A program made the translations under genes and the position numbers. This document shows positions 47,352 through 60,733 of a DNA stretch of 64,000 nucleotides, piece by piece (position 1 is the first letter of the stretch; each line of letters opens with the position of its first letter). This stretch comes from Polytrichum commune (Eukaryota > Streptophyta > Polytrichopsida > Polytrichales > Polytrichaceae), in NCBI GenBank assembly GCA_950295325.1, contig OX485803.1, forward strand, positions 8,432,001-8,496,000, given 5' to 3'. The notes under the pieces were generated by a model. That model worked only from the letters and a program-made list of their open reading frames with translations, was not told the DNA's origin and searched no databases.

Positions 47352-48932
47352 ACAAGGTGCTTGCGTGGTGCACCTAACATCTGTGGTTGTGTACACGTAT
47401 TTTGTTGTCTTTGTTAGCCATTTTTTTTAAGAAAATCCTACGAAGACCACTACACTGAGCATATGAGTCTTGGGCAATTGTCATTTGTCACAAGGAAACT
47501 TTCAAATCTACTGCAATGAGTAGATTTGCATTGTCCTTTCATGCCGTGATTGTTGACGCAAGTTACATTGCCTTGGGACTCATATGTCAGTAACGGGCTT
47601 GGACTATCCACTCAAGGAAATAACCACAATTTCACTTTCTATTTGTAACAATGTTCTTACAACACACTTCCAAACTGATAGACTGTATAAAATTTGATCT
47701 TTCGTATCAGATGGGACTTTTGCAATTTTCACAAAAACTCACCATGAAATACACATGAGTGTTGTTAGCGGTTGAAACCTAAACGTCGACGAGGGCATGA
47801 GGGGTAAAGGCATTCTCTTAAGATGTGGTATCAAACGACGTTGCCAATGTCCTCATCAATATTCGGGGGTTTAGAACCTCTCTCATCTAAGACCTACAAT
47901 AACCCCACATATAGTCCAATTTCATCAACATGATTCATCACGAAAGACAAGCCACATCAAACTTATCTTTCCCCCTGAAGACCCAAGTCCAAATCTCCCC
48001 AAAAATCATCTTGAAAAGTTCATTGTCAAATTAAGTCACCTCAACAAAGAAATCGTGTACCTCCAATGATGTAGTAAACCGTTTGGATGACATGTTTGTG
48101 AAGTTTTGATTGCTCAAAAACAATCGTTGCCCATTCGTCCCAATCCAAAAGACCATAGCAATAACATGCACATGTAAAAATAACTGCTCGGACACACCAA
48201 AATTTTAAATTTTAAAAAATCTCATTGTTAAGGGTTCAATCATCACACTTCCCAATGAAATTGGGAAGCGCCAAATTCTAGTATGATATACACAATGGTT
48301 TATATTGAATTGGAGGATAAGCTCCCATGTGCGGTTTTTGTCGAGGCTGAAAATATGGCAGGTTGTGGTAGATGGGATGGGACGGGATGAGAAGTAAGTT
48401 AACTAACCCTAAGTCAAGGCATCCCTCGGTTGAATAAACACTCGGACGTAAGTAAGTGGATGAATGTAGGCACGGATGAATGTGATTCCCGTTCGAATGA
48501 TTGTTGGACGGACCCTTGGTTGGGCCCCCCTTGAAACCCCCCGCCCAACTTAAATTTTACTTTCCACTTGAACGCCTGCCCGTCCGCTCGCCCGCCTGCC
48601 CGGAAGTGCGGGCCGTGTCGGACCCCATAATTGACACATGATTCCATGGGGTCACACGCCACTCATAGAAAGGGCTCCCGCATATGGACACACACTTTGA
48701 ATAAGATAGATAGATAGATAGGGCTCCCATTCACGTCAGAATCTCCCCCCTCCCCTTTGGTTTGGTTTTCGGTTTGGTTTTCTCTTTCCCTTCCCCTTTT
48801 CCCCACGGACGCAAACCCAAGGCCCCTTTCCAAGTCAGTTATGTGTTGGTGTTGTTGTTGTTGTTGTTGTGATTCTTGACGTTTCGACTCGCCACATGCT
48901 CTTGGTGTTGTGTTGGGTTGGGTTGGGTTCAC
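47352..48932. other. gene-free stretch with microsatellites
   Basis: There is a GATA run at about 48704-48720 and a GTT run at about 48850-48870. Frames in the GC-rich block 48414-49034 are not recognised. Confidence 0.5.
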
Positions 48933-48934
48933 TA

Positions 48935-49827
48935 CACTAAGGGCCGCTTTACACCTAGAGACTGAGCTGATTCGTTGTGTAAGAGGCTTGAAATCCTCAC
49001 TTGTGATTGGCCAAAAGGCTGAAATTGGCCCCAACCCCTTTACACTAGAGGCCGGGCCGATTTGGTGGTATGGATTTTTTAATCAAAAAATGGATAGTCT
49101 GACACGGCCCAAGCTCGTTGAATTGGGTGCACCCAAAATGGAGGGCCCATTCTTGGCCTCGGGGCCAATGCCACATTTCAATTTGAGAAAACCTTCTTTT
49201 AATAAAATATGTTTTTTCCTAGCGAACTTTATCCATTAGATTATGTGGAAATATGAACGGCTCTATGTTGGATTATGCTAGATCCATTGGATTGTGCTGG
49301 ATTTATTGAATCGGCCTAGCTTCTTGGCCCTAAGGACTTTACATATGGAGAAATTGGCCCCCATTATAATCTTATTATAATGGTAGTTGAGGCCGGCCTC
49401 CAACTCAAAAGGGGCTGAAATTCATGCAATCGGCCTCAAGGGGAATTGGCATGGCCTCTAGGTGTAAAGCGGCCCTAGATATCGTATGTAGCGCCACCGA
49501 TTCTATATGTCTTTGCTCAATACTAATCGTTAACCGCCCATGTAAGTGTCACCAACATTTATGTAAGACACACATTATTTGCCATTCCTTGTAGAAACAT
49601 TTGGGCATTGTAGAGTTATGATGTTGCAATTAGTGTCACTGGCTAAGTGGTTTTCGTTAGGATACATAATATACCAGGCTTTGTTTCAAGAATTGGCATG
49701 GGTTTCATCCAATTTTCAATCCTCCATGACAATACTTGTAAACCGATGATATGTAAAGGGTTGTCATTATGAAAGTTTTCTTACAATGACATTAAATACC
49801 ATATGACACTAAATACTATATTTAGTG
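48935..49827 (+). mobile_element. CACTA-ended, TA-flanked MITE, split by an insertion
   Basis: CACTAA at 48935-48940 is the left tip; the rest resumes after 49475 (ATCGTATGTAGCGCCACC) and runs to ATATTTAGTG at 49827. TA flanks both outer ends (48933-48934 and 49828-49829). Without the insertion it is about 355 bp and aligns with the element at 12919. Confidence 0.8.
48941..49475. mobile_element. Tourist-like MITE nested in the previous element
   Basis: Both ends are perfect 20-bp inverted copies, GGGCCGCTTTACACCTAGAG. The flanks are TAA (48938-48940) and TAG (49476-49478), a 3-bp duplication with one change. The interior repeats the end motif (CCTTTACACTAGAGGCCG). No transposase frame. Confidence 0.88.
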
Positions 49828-49829
49828 TA

Positions 49830-50370
49830 GCGATTGTACTCCTCTTCCATGCCCAAAATGTTTAGGAAAAAAGGGGGGATTTATCACAACGGATCCACGT
49901 GGTGACAAAAAAGTAAAGTATTCTTCATCCACATGCTTCGTGTTCAAACCCTTCATTACATTTACGTTAGTGCAAAGAAGAAGTCATCTTGGAATACTTC
50001 GTGGAATATTATCAGTCCCACAAAACTTTGTTGTGTATCTGAATAATGTTATGCACAAACACGTTTGTGCACATACGTTAAATATTACACAAGGAGCCTT
50101 TCAAATGGGTATTCAAAACCATTGGCCCAATAAATGTATCTCAGTTGCAAACACAAAATCAATGTAAGTATAAGTGCAAAGGCGCTCTAGCCCGCTAACC
50201 CATTCACTATTAAAAATAAATAAATAAATAAATAAAAGCAAGCTTTGCTATGCACACAAGGCTTTGTTCTAATGGATTGATTGATGATGGGATGATTTTT
50301 TAAAATTTTAAAATTTGTTTTTAATGAGTCCTAGTGATTGAAGAGTAACGGGAATGGATGACTTACTCTA
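49830..50370. other. gene-free stretch
   Basis: There is an AAAT microsatellite at about 50216-50237; nothing else. Confidence 0.5.
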
Positions 50371-50727
50371 AGGTAGATGGGTCTTATGAGGTTCGTTTTC
50401 TTGATCAAAGCCCTGGATTTAATTAGTATATGTGGTTCGGTGAGGATCACAAAGCAAACACCATAAAGACACATGTTTAAAGGAGATCGGACTACATCTT
50501 CGAATACTAATAACTACTCTACATTCAATAGTGAACATAAGGACCTTTGTATCCAATAAGAAATCATGCACTTCCGATAACCTTAACTAAATTAGGGGAG
50601 GCCCGATTTTTCAATATGGTTGTTGTAGATGTTTCATCGTAGATTTACTAATGCAACATGAATTTTATTGTGTAAATCTAATTGGAATGTGAAAACCAAA
50701 CCAAATAACACCCACATACCTTAAGCT
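50371..50727 (+). repeat. dispersed repeat, copy 2 (uninterrupted)
   Basis: It matches copy 3 (inverted at 52493) over about 360 bp and copy 1 (19005) over its first two thirds. It holds the unfilled TAA site at 50518-50520. No coding frame; family unknown. Confidence 0.75.
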
Positions 50728-52492
50728 TACACAAACTTTGGTTTATGATATACCCAACAAGGTTTCTAATCGTTGACGTCGCCGGTTCCAAATGAAAAAT
50801 TCCATTCATTTGGAGTTAGTAACCACGACGATGTGTGTGTGTGCGCACATGAACACATGATTGGTGTTATAGGTTTGGGAGTACATAGCTTATATTGTTG
50901 TAAAGCAAGTGGTATGTGTGGCACAAAGGATAAGATGCTCGAAGATGTTGCATCGAATGAATGTTGTCCAATCTTTGTTCCATGGAGGTTTATTGTGGTT
51001 TCTCATCTTCAACGTGACTCTTCGTGGAGTACACGTTCATATAGAGAAAAAAATAATGGAACTTGAGATTGACAACATTCCAAATAGAATCACTTGTGGA
51101 ACACAAGATCGTCCACTCATATGAACATGCCCATACACGGAAAAGGTTATGGGCCTAGGATGCCAATGAAACGGAGAGTTCTAATATGTACTATACAATA
51201 CACACATGTCCATATCCAACAATTTGAAAACCAACACTCTATCTCTCATAATAACACATTTAGAGGTTTTAAATGTACGACATTCAAACGTATTGATAGT
51301 TTTAGGTTGTGTATTATTATAGTACATGATGTTAGTTTTAGGCTAGAGATTTTTGACGTCCATGTGAACTTAGTCATGAAAATGTGAAAATAATGAACTA
51401 CTCTATGATGTGTAAATGAACATGTTAAAAATATATATAATAAAAGACTAAAAAATAACATAACAATACTAAGCATACCACCATATGCATCCATTCTGGA
51501 GGGGGGAGAGATAGGTCTCGCACAGGTCCCACATGTGCATGAATCTTGTAAGCTTGATTCCCCAGTGCAACAACCACATGCCAACCAGAATCGGGCCCCA
51601 TGTGGTAGGCATGCCAACCCAATTTTCAAAGATTATACTACCATGTACAATTCATAGCCAGAAGCTCGAGTGTTCGTTCACTTTTGCAAACCGAACAATA
51701 CTGATGAGGAGTAATATTCATTTTGCAATGGTGGACCAACATAAGGAGGCCATTATTCCACCATCGTCCCCAACACTAGGGGGTGCAACACACGGGTGCT
51801 TGGTTACGAACATAAGAAACCCTAAACAAATCTAGCACGAGTCAATTAGAATGAATCAACCTAAACATGTAAAAAAAAGAAGCAAAGGGGGGTGATTTTA
51901 CTAGACCCCCCTTCATCCTTTCATTCACGACGGACAACAACTTACAATAGTCGCCATAAAACCCGAAGCCTTGGCTTTAATTCCATGTCGGTTTTGCATA
52001 TAATATTAAACTAAACTAAATATAACCAACATATACTTGTAATAATCTCACACTGACCAAACGCCCTCTTCTAGTTAATCATGAGGCCCCAAAGTTCCCT
52101 CCCTATCTCTCTACTTTATACCGTTGGCCTGTACATTGTACCCAAGGATTTCTTTCTCTGCATCTGACTGCAGCTGTGCGCCGTCCGATCAAGGATCCGA
52201 GGGCCCAGAAGACGCGGTGGTGGCCCGTACTCCAACGGTATTGTGTAGGGCTGTGGATACCTTGGAATGGAGTGACTGGCGAATCCAACGGTGCAGAAGC
52301 CTTTCCCCTGCACATCCAACGGTGGCTGGGCTTGATTGGAGTTTAGTATACTGTGGTACTCATTGACTCCTCATTGATGAGGGGGGTCTAAATGGAGTCC
52401 TTCATTTATACCCCCCACACATGTGAGGTGAGAAAGGGGTTTAGGCCTCCTCGGGGGGCCACAATCATTGTCCTTGCCGCCCGCCTTTGGAG
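50728..52492. other. no recognised gene
   Basis: Frames of up to 127 codons on both strands (for example 51246-51629 minus) have no recognisable protein. Confidence 0.45.
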
Positions 52493-52880
52493 TAACATTA
52501 GGGTATGTGGGTGTTCCTTGGTTCGGTTTCATGTTCTCCAACTTCTACCCATCATATTTACACAAACAAAACCCGTGTTGCATTTACCAAATCGACAATA
52601 CATCACATGCAAAAATCGGATTGAAAATCGGACCTCCTCTGGTTTAGGTATGGTTGTTGGAAGTGTCTTGTTAGTTGACTCCTTTATTGGGTACATAGGT
52701 CCTCCTGATTGTGATCACTGTTGAGTGTAGAGTAGTTATTAGTGTTTGTAGACGTAGTTCAATCTTTTTCAAACATGTGTCTTTGTGATGTTTGCTCTTT
52801 GATCCTCACTAAACCGCACTAATCAAATCTAGGGGTCTGATCAAGAAAATGAGCCGCTTAAGACCGATCTACCTTTGTGT
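52493..52880 (-). repeat. dispersed repeat, copy 3 (inverted)
   Basis: The reverse complement of copy 2, with shared blocks AAACATGTGTCTTTGTGATG (as read on the plus strand) and the empty TAA site at about 52759-52761. Confidence 0.75.
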
Positions 52881-53825
52881 TATTCGTAGAGTAAAGTAGA
52901 TGAAACCATGGGTGTAGTCCCGAACCTTGAGTTTATAAGGATTAACACAAAGTTGCCCCAAGTTTTCTTAATGCTCAATTTATCATACACAAAGCGTGGT
53001 GTTGGGCCATTAAAAACCGATATTCTAGCTTGTCCTATTGGGATGGGTGGGCCAAGCTATGTGTAAGTAGGCTGATCTGGGATTTCAGACAGCATGTCCC
53101 ATGCGCACACCCTATTTCAGATGCTAAAAAAATTTCTCGTAGTTTGTGAGGTGGAAAGAGGAGGTCTCGAAAATTCCACTCAATTTCCAAAACATGTTGT
53201 GTTACATGACGAGCTGACGAGCTCTTATTGGAAAGTTTTTTCCACAAGAGAATCAAACCACGGTTTCGTCCCTCTTCGAGGGACTTTACAGATAACTCTT
53301 TTACTTTGCCATCAACCCGAATTTGCGGAAGTTGTGTTGTTGCCAAATTCCAATAGCTAGAGCTTTGTAGTGTCTAGGTAAACTAGTCCATTGCTTGATG
53401 TGTGTGTGTTTATTATACAAGGCCCATGCAATACTATAGGGTGATGCTTGGTTTTAACACAAAATAATTAATCAAAACATAAAAATGCCATATGTTGTAT
53501 CCACATTGGTCAATCCAACATGGAAATCAACATTTGGCGCTCACATTGTTGAACTAAACAACACCCTATGGCATATCGCCATAGTTTTTTGTTAGCAAAT
53601 ATCATCATATGACAAACATTGGCCCACTCTTTGGTCGCCAATATGTGTTGACAAGCTCTCATGTGTGAGTGGTATATTTTAGGAACATGTAGGCTTCCCT
53701 CTTATTGTCAAGTTGTCATTTGTAAGTAGTTACAATGTATTGGTGGTTTTGCCACTAAGGGTACATTAGGTCTCAAATGCCGTGAGGTTCTATAATGATA
53801 AAGTGCAGTGGGCCTCGATTGAACA
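52881..53825. other. gene-free stretch
   Basis: Frames on both strands at 53035-53360 are mutual shadows with no recognisable protein. Confidence 0.5.
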
Positions 53826-53827
53826 CT

Positions 53828-54226
53828 ACACTAAATTTTGTATTTAGTGTCATATGGTGTCTTAAGTCATCGTGGTAACTTTTCTGGTGACTTCTCTTAT
53901 AAATAAGTTTACAAGTATTGGCATCCCAACTTACTTTTAGTTCATCCAAATGCCAAGTGTTGAAACAATGTTCGGCGTATTCTGCATCCAAACATTTATG
54001 TAAATGGAATATTGTCATGAATGATTGAAATTTGGTTCAAAAAATCACTTCGTAAGCGACAATTTTTGCAACATTACAAATCTATAATCTCCAACGTTTT
54101 TCTTTTACAAGGAGCAACGAATAATGTTTAGGTTTACATTTAGTGTTGGTGACACTACACGGATGCTTTACAATTACTACTGAGCAAGACAAATAGAATT
54201 GGAGACATTGAATACAACATTTAGTG
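53828..54226 (-). mobile_element. CACTA-ended, TA-flanked MITE (inverted)
   Basis: It starts CACTAAATTTTGTATTTAGTG after TA (53826-53827) and ends ACATTTAGTG. The interior matches the inverse of the element at 12919. The right flank is TC, so the duplication is no longer perfect. Confidence 0.75.
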
Positions 54227-54850
54227 TCGTCTTATGCAAACACCTATATTTGAACGATATATGGCAAGGTTTGTAGCTGAGAACGGATGCCACAAAGACA
54301 TGTGTCACAATGAGATTAAATTGTGTACATAAAACAAAGACAACATCCACACGCTCAGAATGTCCTATGTGAATGCGTTTTTCGACAAAAAAGAAATATC
54401 CTTGCTTTGACCTCTTATAGCTTTTGCATTTTGACTCCAATTTCAACACTTAAAAGTGACAGTCTTTGTGGCTCGTGCTTGCTAAGTGGATAAGAGAACT
54501 CGCAATTCCATCCAACAGCCAAAGTGTGAATGGAGTTGGAAGTGTCCATTATAGTGCCCACTACATTATCAATCGAGAATGAGGATTTTGTCGATGCCAA
54601 GGTTTATCATTTGCAATCACAATCTACCCTTTGCTCTCTTTTTTTCTTTTAATTTTTTTTTTATGGTGAGTGTGAAAGTGGTACTATAGTATATACAACT
54701 TGAAAGACTAAGATAACAGAATGAATTATTTTGTGCATTATTTGTATCTGATTGTGAAGAGCTCAATGACATTTGAGCCAAAGTCACACATCAGTGAGTA
54801 GCTTTTGATGTGAAATCCAGTTTCTAAGGTCTGCTTTTGAAAGTGCACTA

Positions 54851-54960
54851 AGGCCTGGTTCACACAGGGTCCTGGTCTCAAGTATGACATGGGTGCCTAC
54901 TTAGCAACACTTTTTGGAGGTTGTGCTGGGGACTTGTGTTGAGAGTTGGCTTTGTATGAA
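54851..54960. mobile_element. Tourist-like MITE, left fragment
   Basis: AGGCCTGGTTCACACAGGGT, then GTATGACATGGGTGCC and GACTTGTGTTGAGAGTTGG match the left part of the members at 17135 and 29157. No right end is seen. Confidence 0.6.
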
Positions 54961-55849
54961 CAATATTTTATTTGGTCAAGTCCATGTTCAGACTGTCATT
55001 ATTCACCACTTGTCACACATATGACAAGTGGCTTTGTTCTTATTTGATGCGTACTTTACACACAAGATTTCTCACTTTGACACATAACATTGCTCAGCTC
55101 CTTGGTTGTGTTATGTGGGATCATGTATGGGATGTGAGTGATCCTCCTTTAATTCCAGAATTCCTTATTTACGGGGAGCACTCGGGGTTGTGTACTATGG
55201 AGTTTTTGACAAACACTATAAATTCATAAAAAAGGATTGATTACATGTTCTTTCTTTGGAAAGAGACTATCACCTAGTTGCTTAGTAATATTATGCAATT
55301 TTGACATTTCTAGAAGTGAGTTGGATGACCTGAATAGGGATTGCAACTCATAAGTTTTGCTATTATGTAGGTGATTGTATGTAAAAAACAAGATTACAAT
55401 ATCCCATGATGTGTCTCTTAGCCAAGGCGCTTGGGAGTTTAAGGGTCCGAATGTCATATCTCACTTGCTCTAAAGGTGTTGATACCACTACCTCAATACT
55501 TTTAAAATGGAAGCTTGTGGATAAATAGATCGGTAGATTCGTCACCTACCTAGAGGAAAAGCCTACATGGAGAATCTTTTCACACAAGGATTATTGCCAC
55601 ATGTCGGTGGTGGACTCTTTGGGAGGCTTGCACATGACTATGCCAACATCAAAGATAAAGATAAAGATAAAAATAAAAATAAAACAAGTTGGCTCTAGTT
55701 CAACATGCCGACTTCTCTTTGTGAGGTTTGGTTTTCTAACACATACGGAGAGGGTAATAGTGAAACCCTACCCCCTGGTAGATTAGTTAATGGTTCATCC
55801 CAATCTTAGAAAGAAAAAGAATAGAAAAAAGAACGTCAGAGTCTTTTAC
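54961..55849. other. gene-free stretch
   Basis: An AAAGAT/AAAT low-complexity patch lies at about 55650-55685. Nothing else. Confidence 0.5.
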
Positions 55850-57660
55850 CATGATATGCGATGTTTGTTCACTACCTCCCTCTCATGCTTGCGTGGGCAG
55901 GGAGTGGGGACGGTTTAATGCCTATTTTCGTAAGCATACCCTATGGTTAGTGTTAGAGCTATGTGTTCTATGTTAGTTTTGGATTTTAGTGCTAGTAGAT
56001 GCATTAAGTCGAGTTAGACCTTGGCATGTCTTTTTTCTATGCCCTTTTGTTTAAGATTGTGTGTGTTAGGTAACTTCTAACAAATTGTGAGAAGGATTCC
56101 ATTTAGTTTATGGATTTTGGAGGAGATTAACAATTGTTGTGTGTATAGTGCCTCTTATTCTTGTTGTGAATATAACAGGTGGTAGTATTATCCACCCTAG
56201 TTGGAATAGGAGTGGGTGGAGAATGGTGTATCTATCAAGTTTTGAGTTGGTGGCTTATGAAGAGAATCTATTGTTGCAGTGAATTCAAATATTTGTATTG
56301 TAAGGTTTGGGCTGGGTGTGAATGTTGATTCATATGTAGATGGAGCTCCTAAGATGCATAATATATTGGGTCTAAGTCTAGCTTGGCATTTACATTATCA
56401 TAAATAGCATGTGCATGGGAGTAGCCATGAGCGTATGGTGTTATCAGGTGTGCGGTCTTTAATTTTTACTGGTGTTGATTAGGATAAAGCAATGAGTTTT
56501 GAGGTGGGCTAGTAGTGTGTTCACTAGCATGTGAACTGCTTTATTGTGTTTTTTAAAGATTATTTATGTGTTTATAAATGCAACATGATAGTAGGTGGAG
56601 GCATGTATCATTCTAGTGGGATGTGCATAGGTTTCATGTTGGGGATATGTCTTGTTTGAGGATGTGATTTTTTGGTAGTTATTTAAGTACCTACCATATC
56701 TAAATTTGAGGGTTAATGTTATTTTGCACATCAATAATACAAGGGGGCATCTTATAATAGATTTGACCATTTTATGTGTATGTTTTTGCATTGAAAGGCC
56801 ATTTGTCTATGTTGGGTATTGTATTTGTTGCGTGGGAGATGAGTGCACTTACATATTATTTTTCTATGTAGTTTTTCAAGTTGCAAACTGAGCCGTCATG
56901 TTGTGTGGATGTTGGGGGGGGGGGGGGAGGGGGTAGATGGCCAATGAAGTGGAAAGGGGTTTCTACAATCCAGGTTGTTTTGTTCTTTGTTTGGCCAATT
57001 TATTAGCCTCATCATTTCCAACAACATTGGAATGGGCTCCAACTTTGCGGATGGTGATATTATGGTGGGAGTTTTTTCTTAATCTATTTACTATTTGGGT
57101 TATGAGGAGATTTTTGTGGTTATATTGGGATTCCGGGTTTTTTATGTGGTTGAGGAGAAGATATATGTTGTTGAGGCTATCCATGAATATAAATGTATCC
57201 ATTGGGAGCGTTTCAGTGTGTTCCATGGTGATCAAGAGTGTGTATAATTATGCTTTGAGAATATTGGGGTATTCATGTAGGCAAGCTGGTGACATTGACT
57301 TGCAGTTCTCCATTGAAAACTCCGGCTCTTACGATATTGTCTTTTTCCTTCTCCACCCGATAGTGTGAACGAGCCTTCCATATAGTAGGATTGGATGGGT
57401 GGGAAACTTAGGGGGAGGATTGATGTTACAGTTGGTGGGAAGGAGGGGGGGGGGAGGTTGGGCTATGTGCCATACTTTAGGGTATTGAAGTATATTATTT
57501 TTGTCTAGGGAGTGCAGAGGAGGTTCTTTTTTCTAGTTCAAAATCATCTTTTGTTTGCCATGGGTATTGGCTAGTGGTCTATTGGGTTGGAGCATAGGGT
57601 GGCTTGTCATTGGAATGATTCTTTTTATGTGGAGTAGTTCATCCCAATCTCATAACATTA
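55850..57660 (-). mobile_element. broken retroelement with an RNase H domain, probably non-LTR (LINE)
   Basis: On the minus strand, text at about 56963-57235 is an RNase H domain: the DSLNNIYLLLNHI core, then KVGAHSNVVGN, the usual His-x-x-x-x-Gly-Asn block of LINE-type RNase H. Neighbouring minus-strand sequence has the texture of worn coding DNA. The copy is broken, with several breaks, and looks old. Neither reverse transcriptase nor a poly-A end was identified, so the limits are rough and an LTR relative cannot be excluded. Confidence 0.55.
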
Positions 57661-58931
57661 GTAAATACCGATGAACACTTCCACGATCACTACTTGCTCA
57701 TGCCAACGTTGTAGCCCAATACATGTGAAAATAGTTTGATACTAGAACTTAGCTTGTCATATTTGCATACCCACCCCAACTTTGGTGGCCTATTGACTAA
57801 TGTTATGTTAAACACAGTAATTTGATTTAGAATAATAGTTTGTGACTCTACAATGATAATCAACATTTTCACCTCCCCATCCCCCGATTCACCCTACCCT
57901 TGGTAGGTGTTGTAAACATTCAAGCAAAGATAGAATTTATAATTGGAGGCCATCTTGAAGTGACCATTGAGTATTCAACTACTCAGACTTGAGGTTGAGT
58001 TATAATGGAGGTGGATATTCCCAATCAGGTCCTCATTGGCAATCTATACAATACTAGAATTCCAATCGGGTTGAGACTGAATTTTGATCATGCCAAAACC
58101 AATAGTGCCATGACACATGTCATGGTTTTGAGTGCTAGTGAGGAGGAATGAGCAGTTAGAATGAGTAGTTATGGCATACTATAGACATTGGTAATATGTT
58201 TGGGCCAACTTTTGGCTTCACAAATTCATATTAATTTCAACTCAAGGAACAAAATTACCAAAAATTGAAGTCCTCCTAATTTCTATCTTCCCACATGAGA
58301 AAAATTTATAGTTCTCCATATTTGGCACATAATCTCTTAAGTGACTGGGTATGGGCGCCTCTACAGTAATGCACATGCCCTCACCAACCCCTCTGGCCCC
58401 AATCCATCTAAATTTAGCAAAGCTTGACCAACAAATCCATGCACGACAATTGCTTACGAGTTTCTCGAACTTGGGCCAAAGAAATTATGTGGTATGAGTC
58501 AATCTTCTTAAGTGGACACCCGTAAGCTATTTGATGGCAAAACTTGTTGTTACAAATGGACACTAAAAACTTAACCCTTAAACGACAATGCAAGCCCCAC
58601 GGGCTTGGTATTATTTTGGGAGAATCTTGTTCAAAACTTCTACTCCATTGCACCAAATGGGGTTTTTAGAATGCCAAATCGAGCACCTTAGCAAGATCTA
58701 TACTTCTTTAGAATAGAGCCTATGTAAATTAATTGGTTAATCATGCTTAAAATGAATTTGAAAAGCCATTTTGGGTGTGGTATCGGGAAAGCATATGTCC
58801 TTTAAGGGTTAACATTATTCAGCTGCATGGTTGTGTTCCATTCTATATTTAACATATGAAATAGGCCTCCACTATCTTACCTTCATAGAAAGAAACTTAA
58901 AAATAAGAAGAAACTAATTCTAATAAAAATA
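57661..58931. other. gene-free stretch
   Basis: Only short unrecognised frames. Confidence 0.5.
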
Positions 58932-59090
58932 ATGAATAGTGTTGGTATGAATAATAAAAATATTATGAATAGTGTTGTCTTTTCTAATGATAGTGCTATT
59001 GTGAATAGTTTTTAATGAACAATGTTGGGATGAACAATGTTCCCATGAATAGTGCCGGGATGAACAATGATTCTTGTGAATAGTGCCGGG
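58932..59090 (+). repeat. degenerate minisatellite, TGAATAGTG type
   Basis: The motifs TGAATAGTG and TGAACAATG alternate about eight times with spacers such as CCGGGA, giving irregular units of roughly 20 bp. Confidence 0.8.
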
Positions 59091-60730
59091 AATATAACTC
59101 CACCCAAATTTTCAAGTGTCAGCCTGCATGTATGAATAATAAACAAATATTCATATTTTGTGGGGGGATAAGATAATTGACATATTCGAGGGTCATAAAT
59201 TGACTTACATGGCTATATAATGTTATGAAGACACGTTTTGTGGTGAGATTAGAGTATGTGCTCAAATTATAGAGATGATTTTAGGTTCAATAGTGTACAC
59301 AATTGGGAAGGCACAGTGTAGTCACTTAAATAGATTGAGGATCTTTACTTTGACATCTTACAACTTTTGCATATGGCATTTAGTTTCTAAACATGAATGA
59401 AGAATGTCTGATTCATAGTTGCTAACATGATGACACGATTTATGGTTTCAATCCAACGGCTGGAATTTTCTTTGCAATTAGAATTGCCTATAATAGGGGC
59501 ACATACCTTACACTCAGAACTCCTTTGGTTCACCTAACCTATGTTCGGGGAAAACCAACAGCTAGTTCATTATCAGCCGATGGATTTCCCCTCATGGCCG
59601 GCCCAAATTTCCAACCATCGGATGGCAATCCGACTGTAATTTCAATCCTCCGGCAATTAGCCGATGAACCATAAAATGTCCCGGAAATGTAGCCTATTCT
59701 TCTTTTGAGTTATTGGATTTAAGTCGGAAGCATCCAAAGCGCTATTTGTTTGGGGCATCTAATGATGCACTTGAGGAAGTACCCTAAACCTTAAACTTTT
59801 TGAATTATGCAACCTTTCCATGACCAAATCCAATTACTTCTATGAAGAATTGGGGGACCCTTCGCCTTCAAGCGGTGAAGGCATTGCTAGGTTTAATTCT
59901 TGCCAAGGATATTAACTCTTCAAATTTAAAGTTTTGAACATGCCTTTCTTTTCACTTATTCAAGATTTTGTACTAAGAAATGATTTCTTATAACTTTTCA
60001 TACATTTTTTAAACAATTAGTGCCGATATGAATTCCATTTAATCGGATATTGGCCAATGAAAATATGAAAATATTGGCAATTGGCCGATTGATTTTACAA
60101 AAGACCGGCTGTTGCCGATGTAAATTGGAAAAAATCCGACCCTTCGTAGCAACTACCGGCAATTAGCCACTAAGGCTTCAAAAACTTCCCGAACTCTGCA
60201 CCTAACTTAGTGGATACTTCCAACTAAACCACGAATGGAAGTATCAAGGAATGTGGGCCTATTATGGACAATTCCAACTTCACATATCTATATGACCATT
60301 GGATGAGCAAGTTGGAGAAAAAAAATCTACTAAAATGTGTAAATGAAACAAAGGCCGATGAGAAAATTGTGATTGTATGCTCATGTGATTCCAAATCAAA
60401 GTGCAAATTCCATGAATTATGAAGTGCTCATGTAGGGGGATGTTTTCGAGGTTCATGTGCATTCATGCTTGGAATTTGAAGTGCGTACTTATGTATCCCG
60501 TCATCTAAGTTTTGTTTGAGGAAATGGTTGTCCATCAACTCATGGCCATACTTGACCCCATCGAGGAATATGTGCCTTATGTGGCTTGTTATTTGGGTGG
60601 GTGGGCGATTGGACTCTAAGCACATTTACGTTGGTCACATTATGATCACGTGCATATCGCTTTTTCGTTCTAGACATACAAACATTATCTCTCCACATAC
60701 ATTCACATCCATTCTCAAAGCTTGAATGAG
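59091..60730. other. gene-free stretch with a scattered short motif
   Basis: A GGCAATTAGCCGAT-like motif recurs in both orientations between about 59570 and 60175. No gene. Confidence 0.5.
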
Positions 60731-60733
60731 CTA

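Noticed and set aside
56937-57368. 143-codon plus-strand frame
   Set aside because: It is antisense to the RNase H domain of the retroelement fossil.
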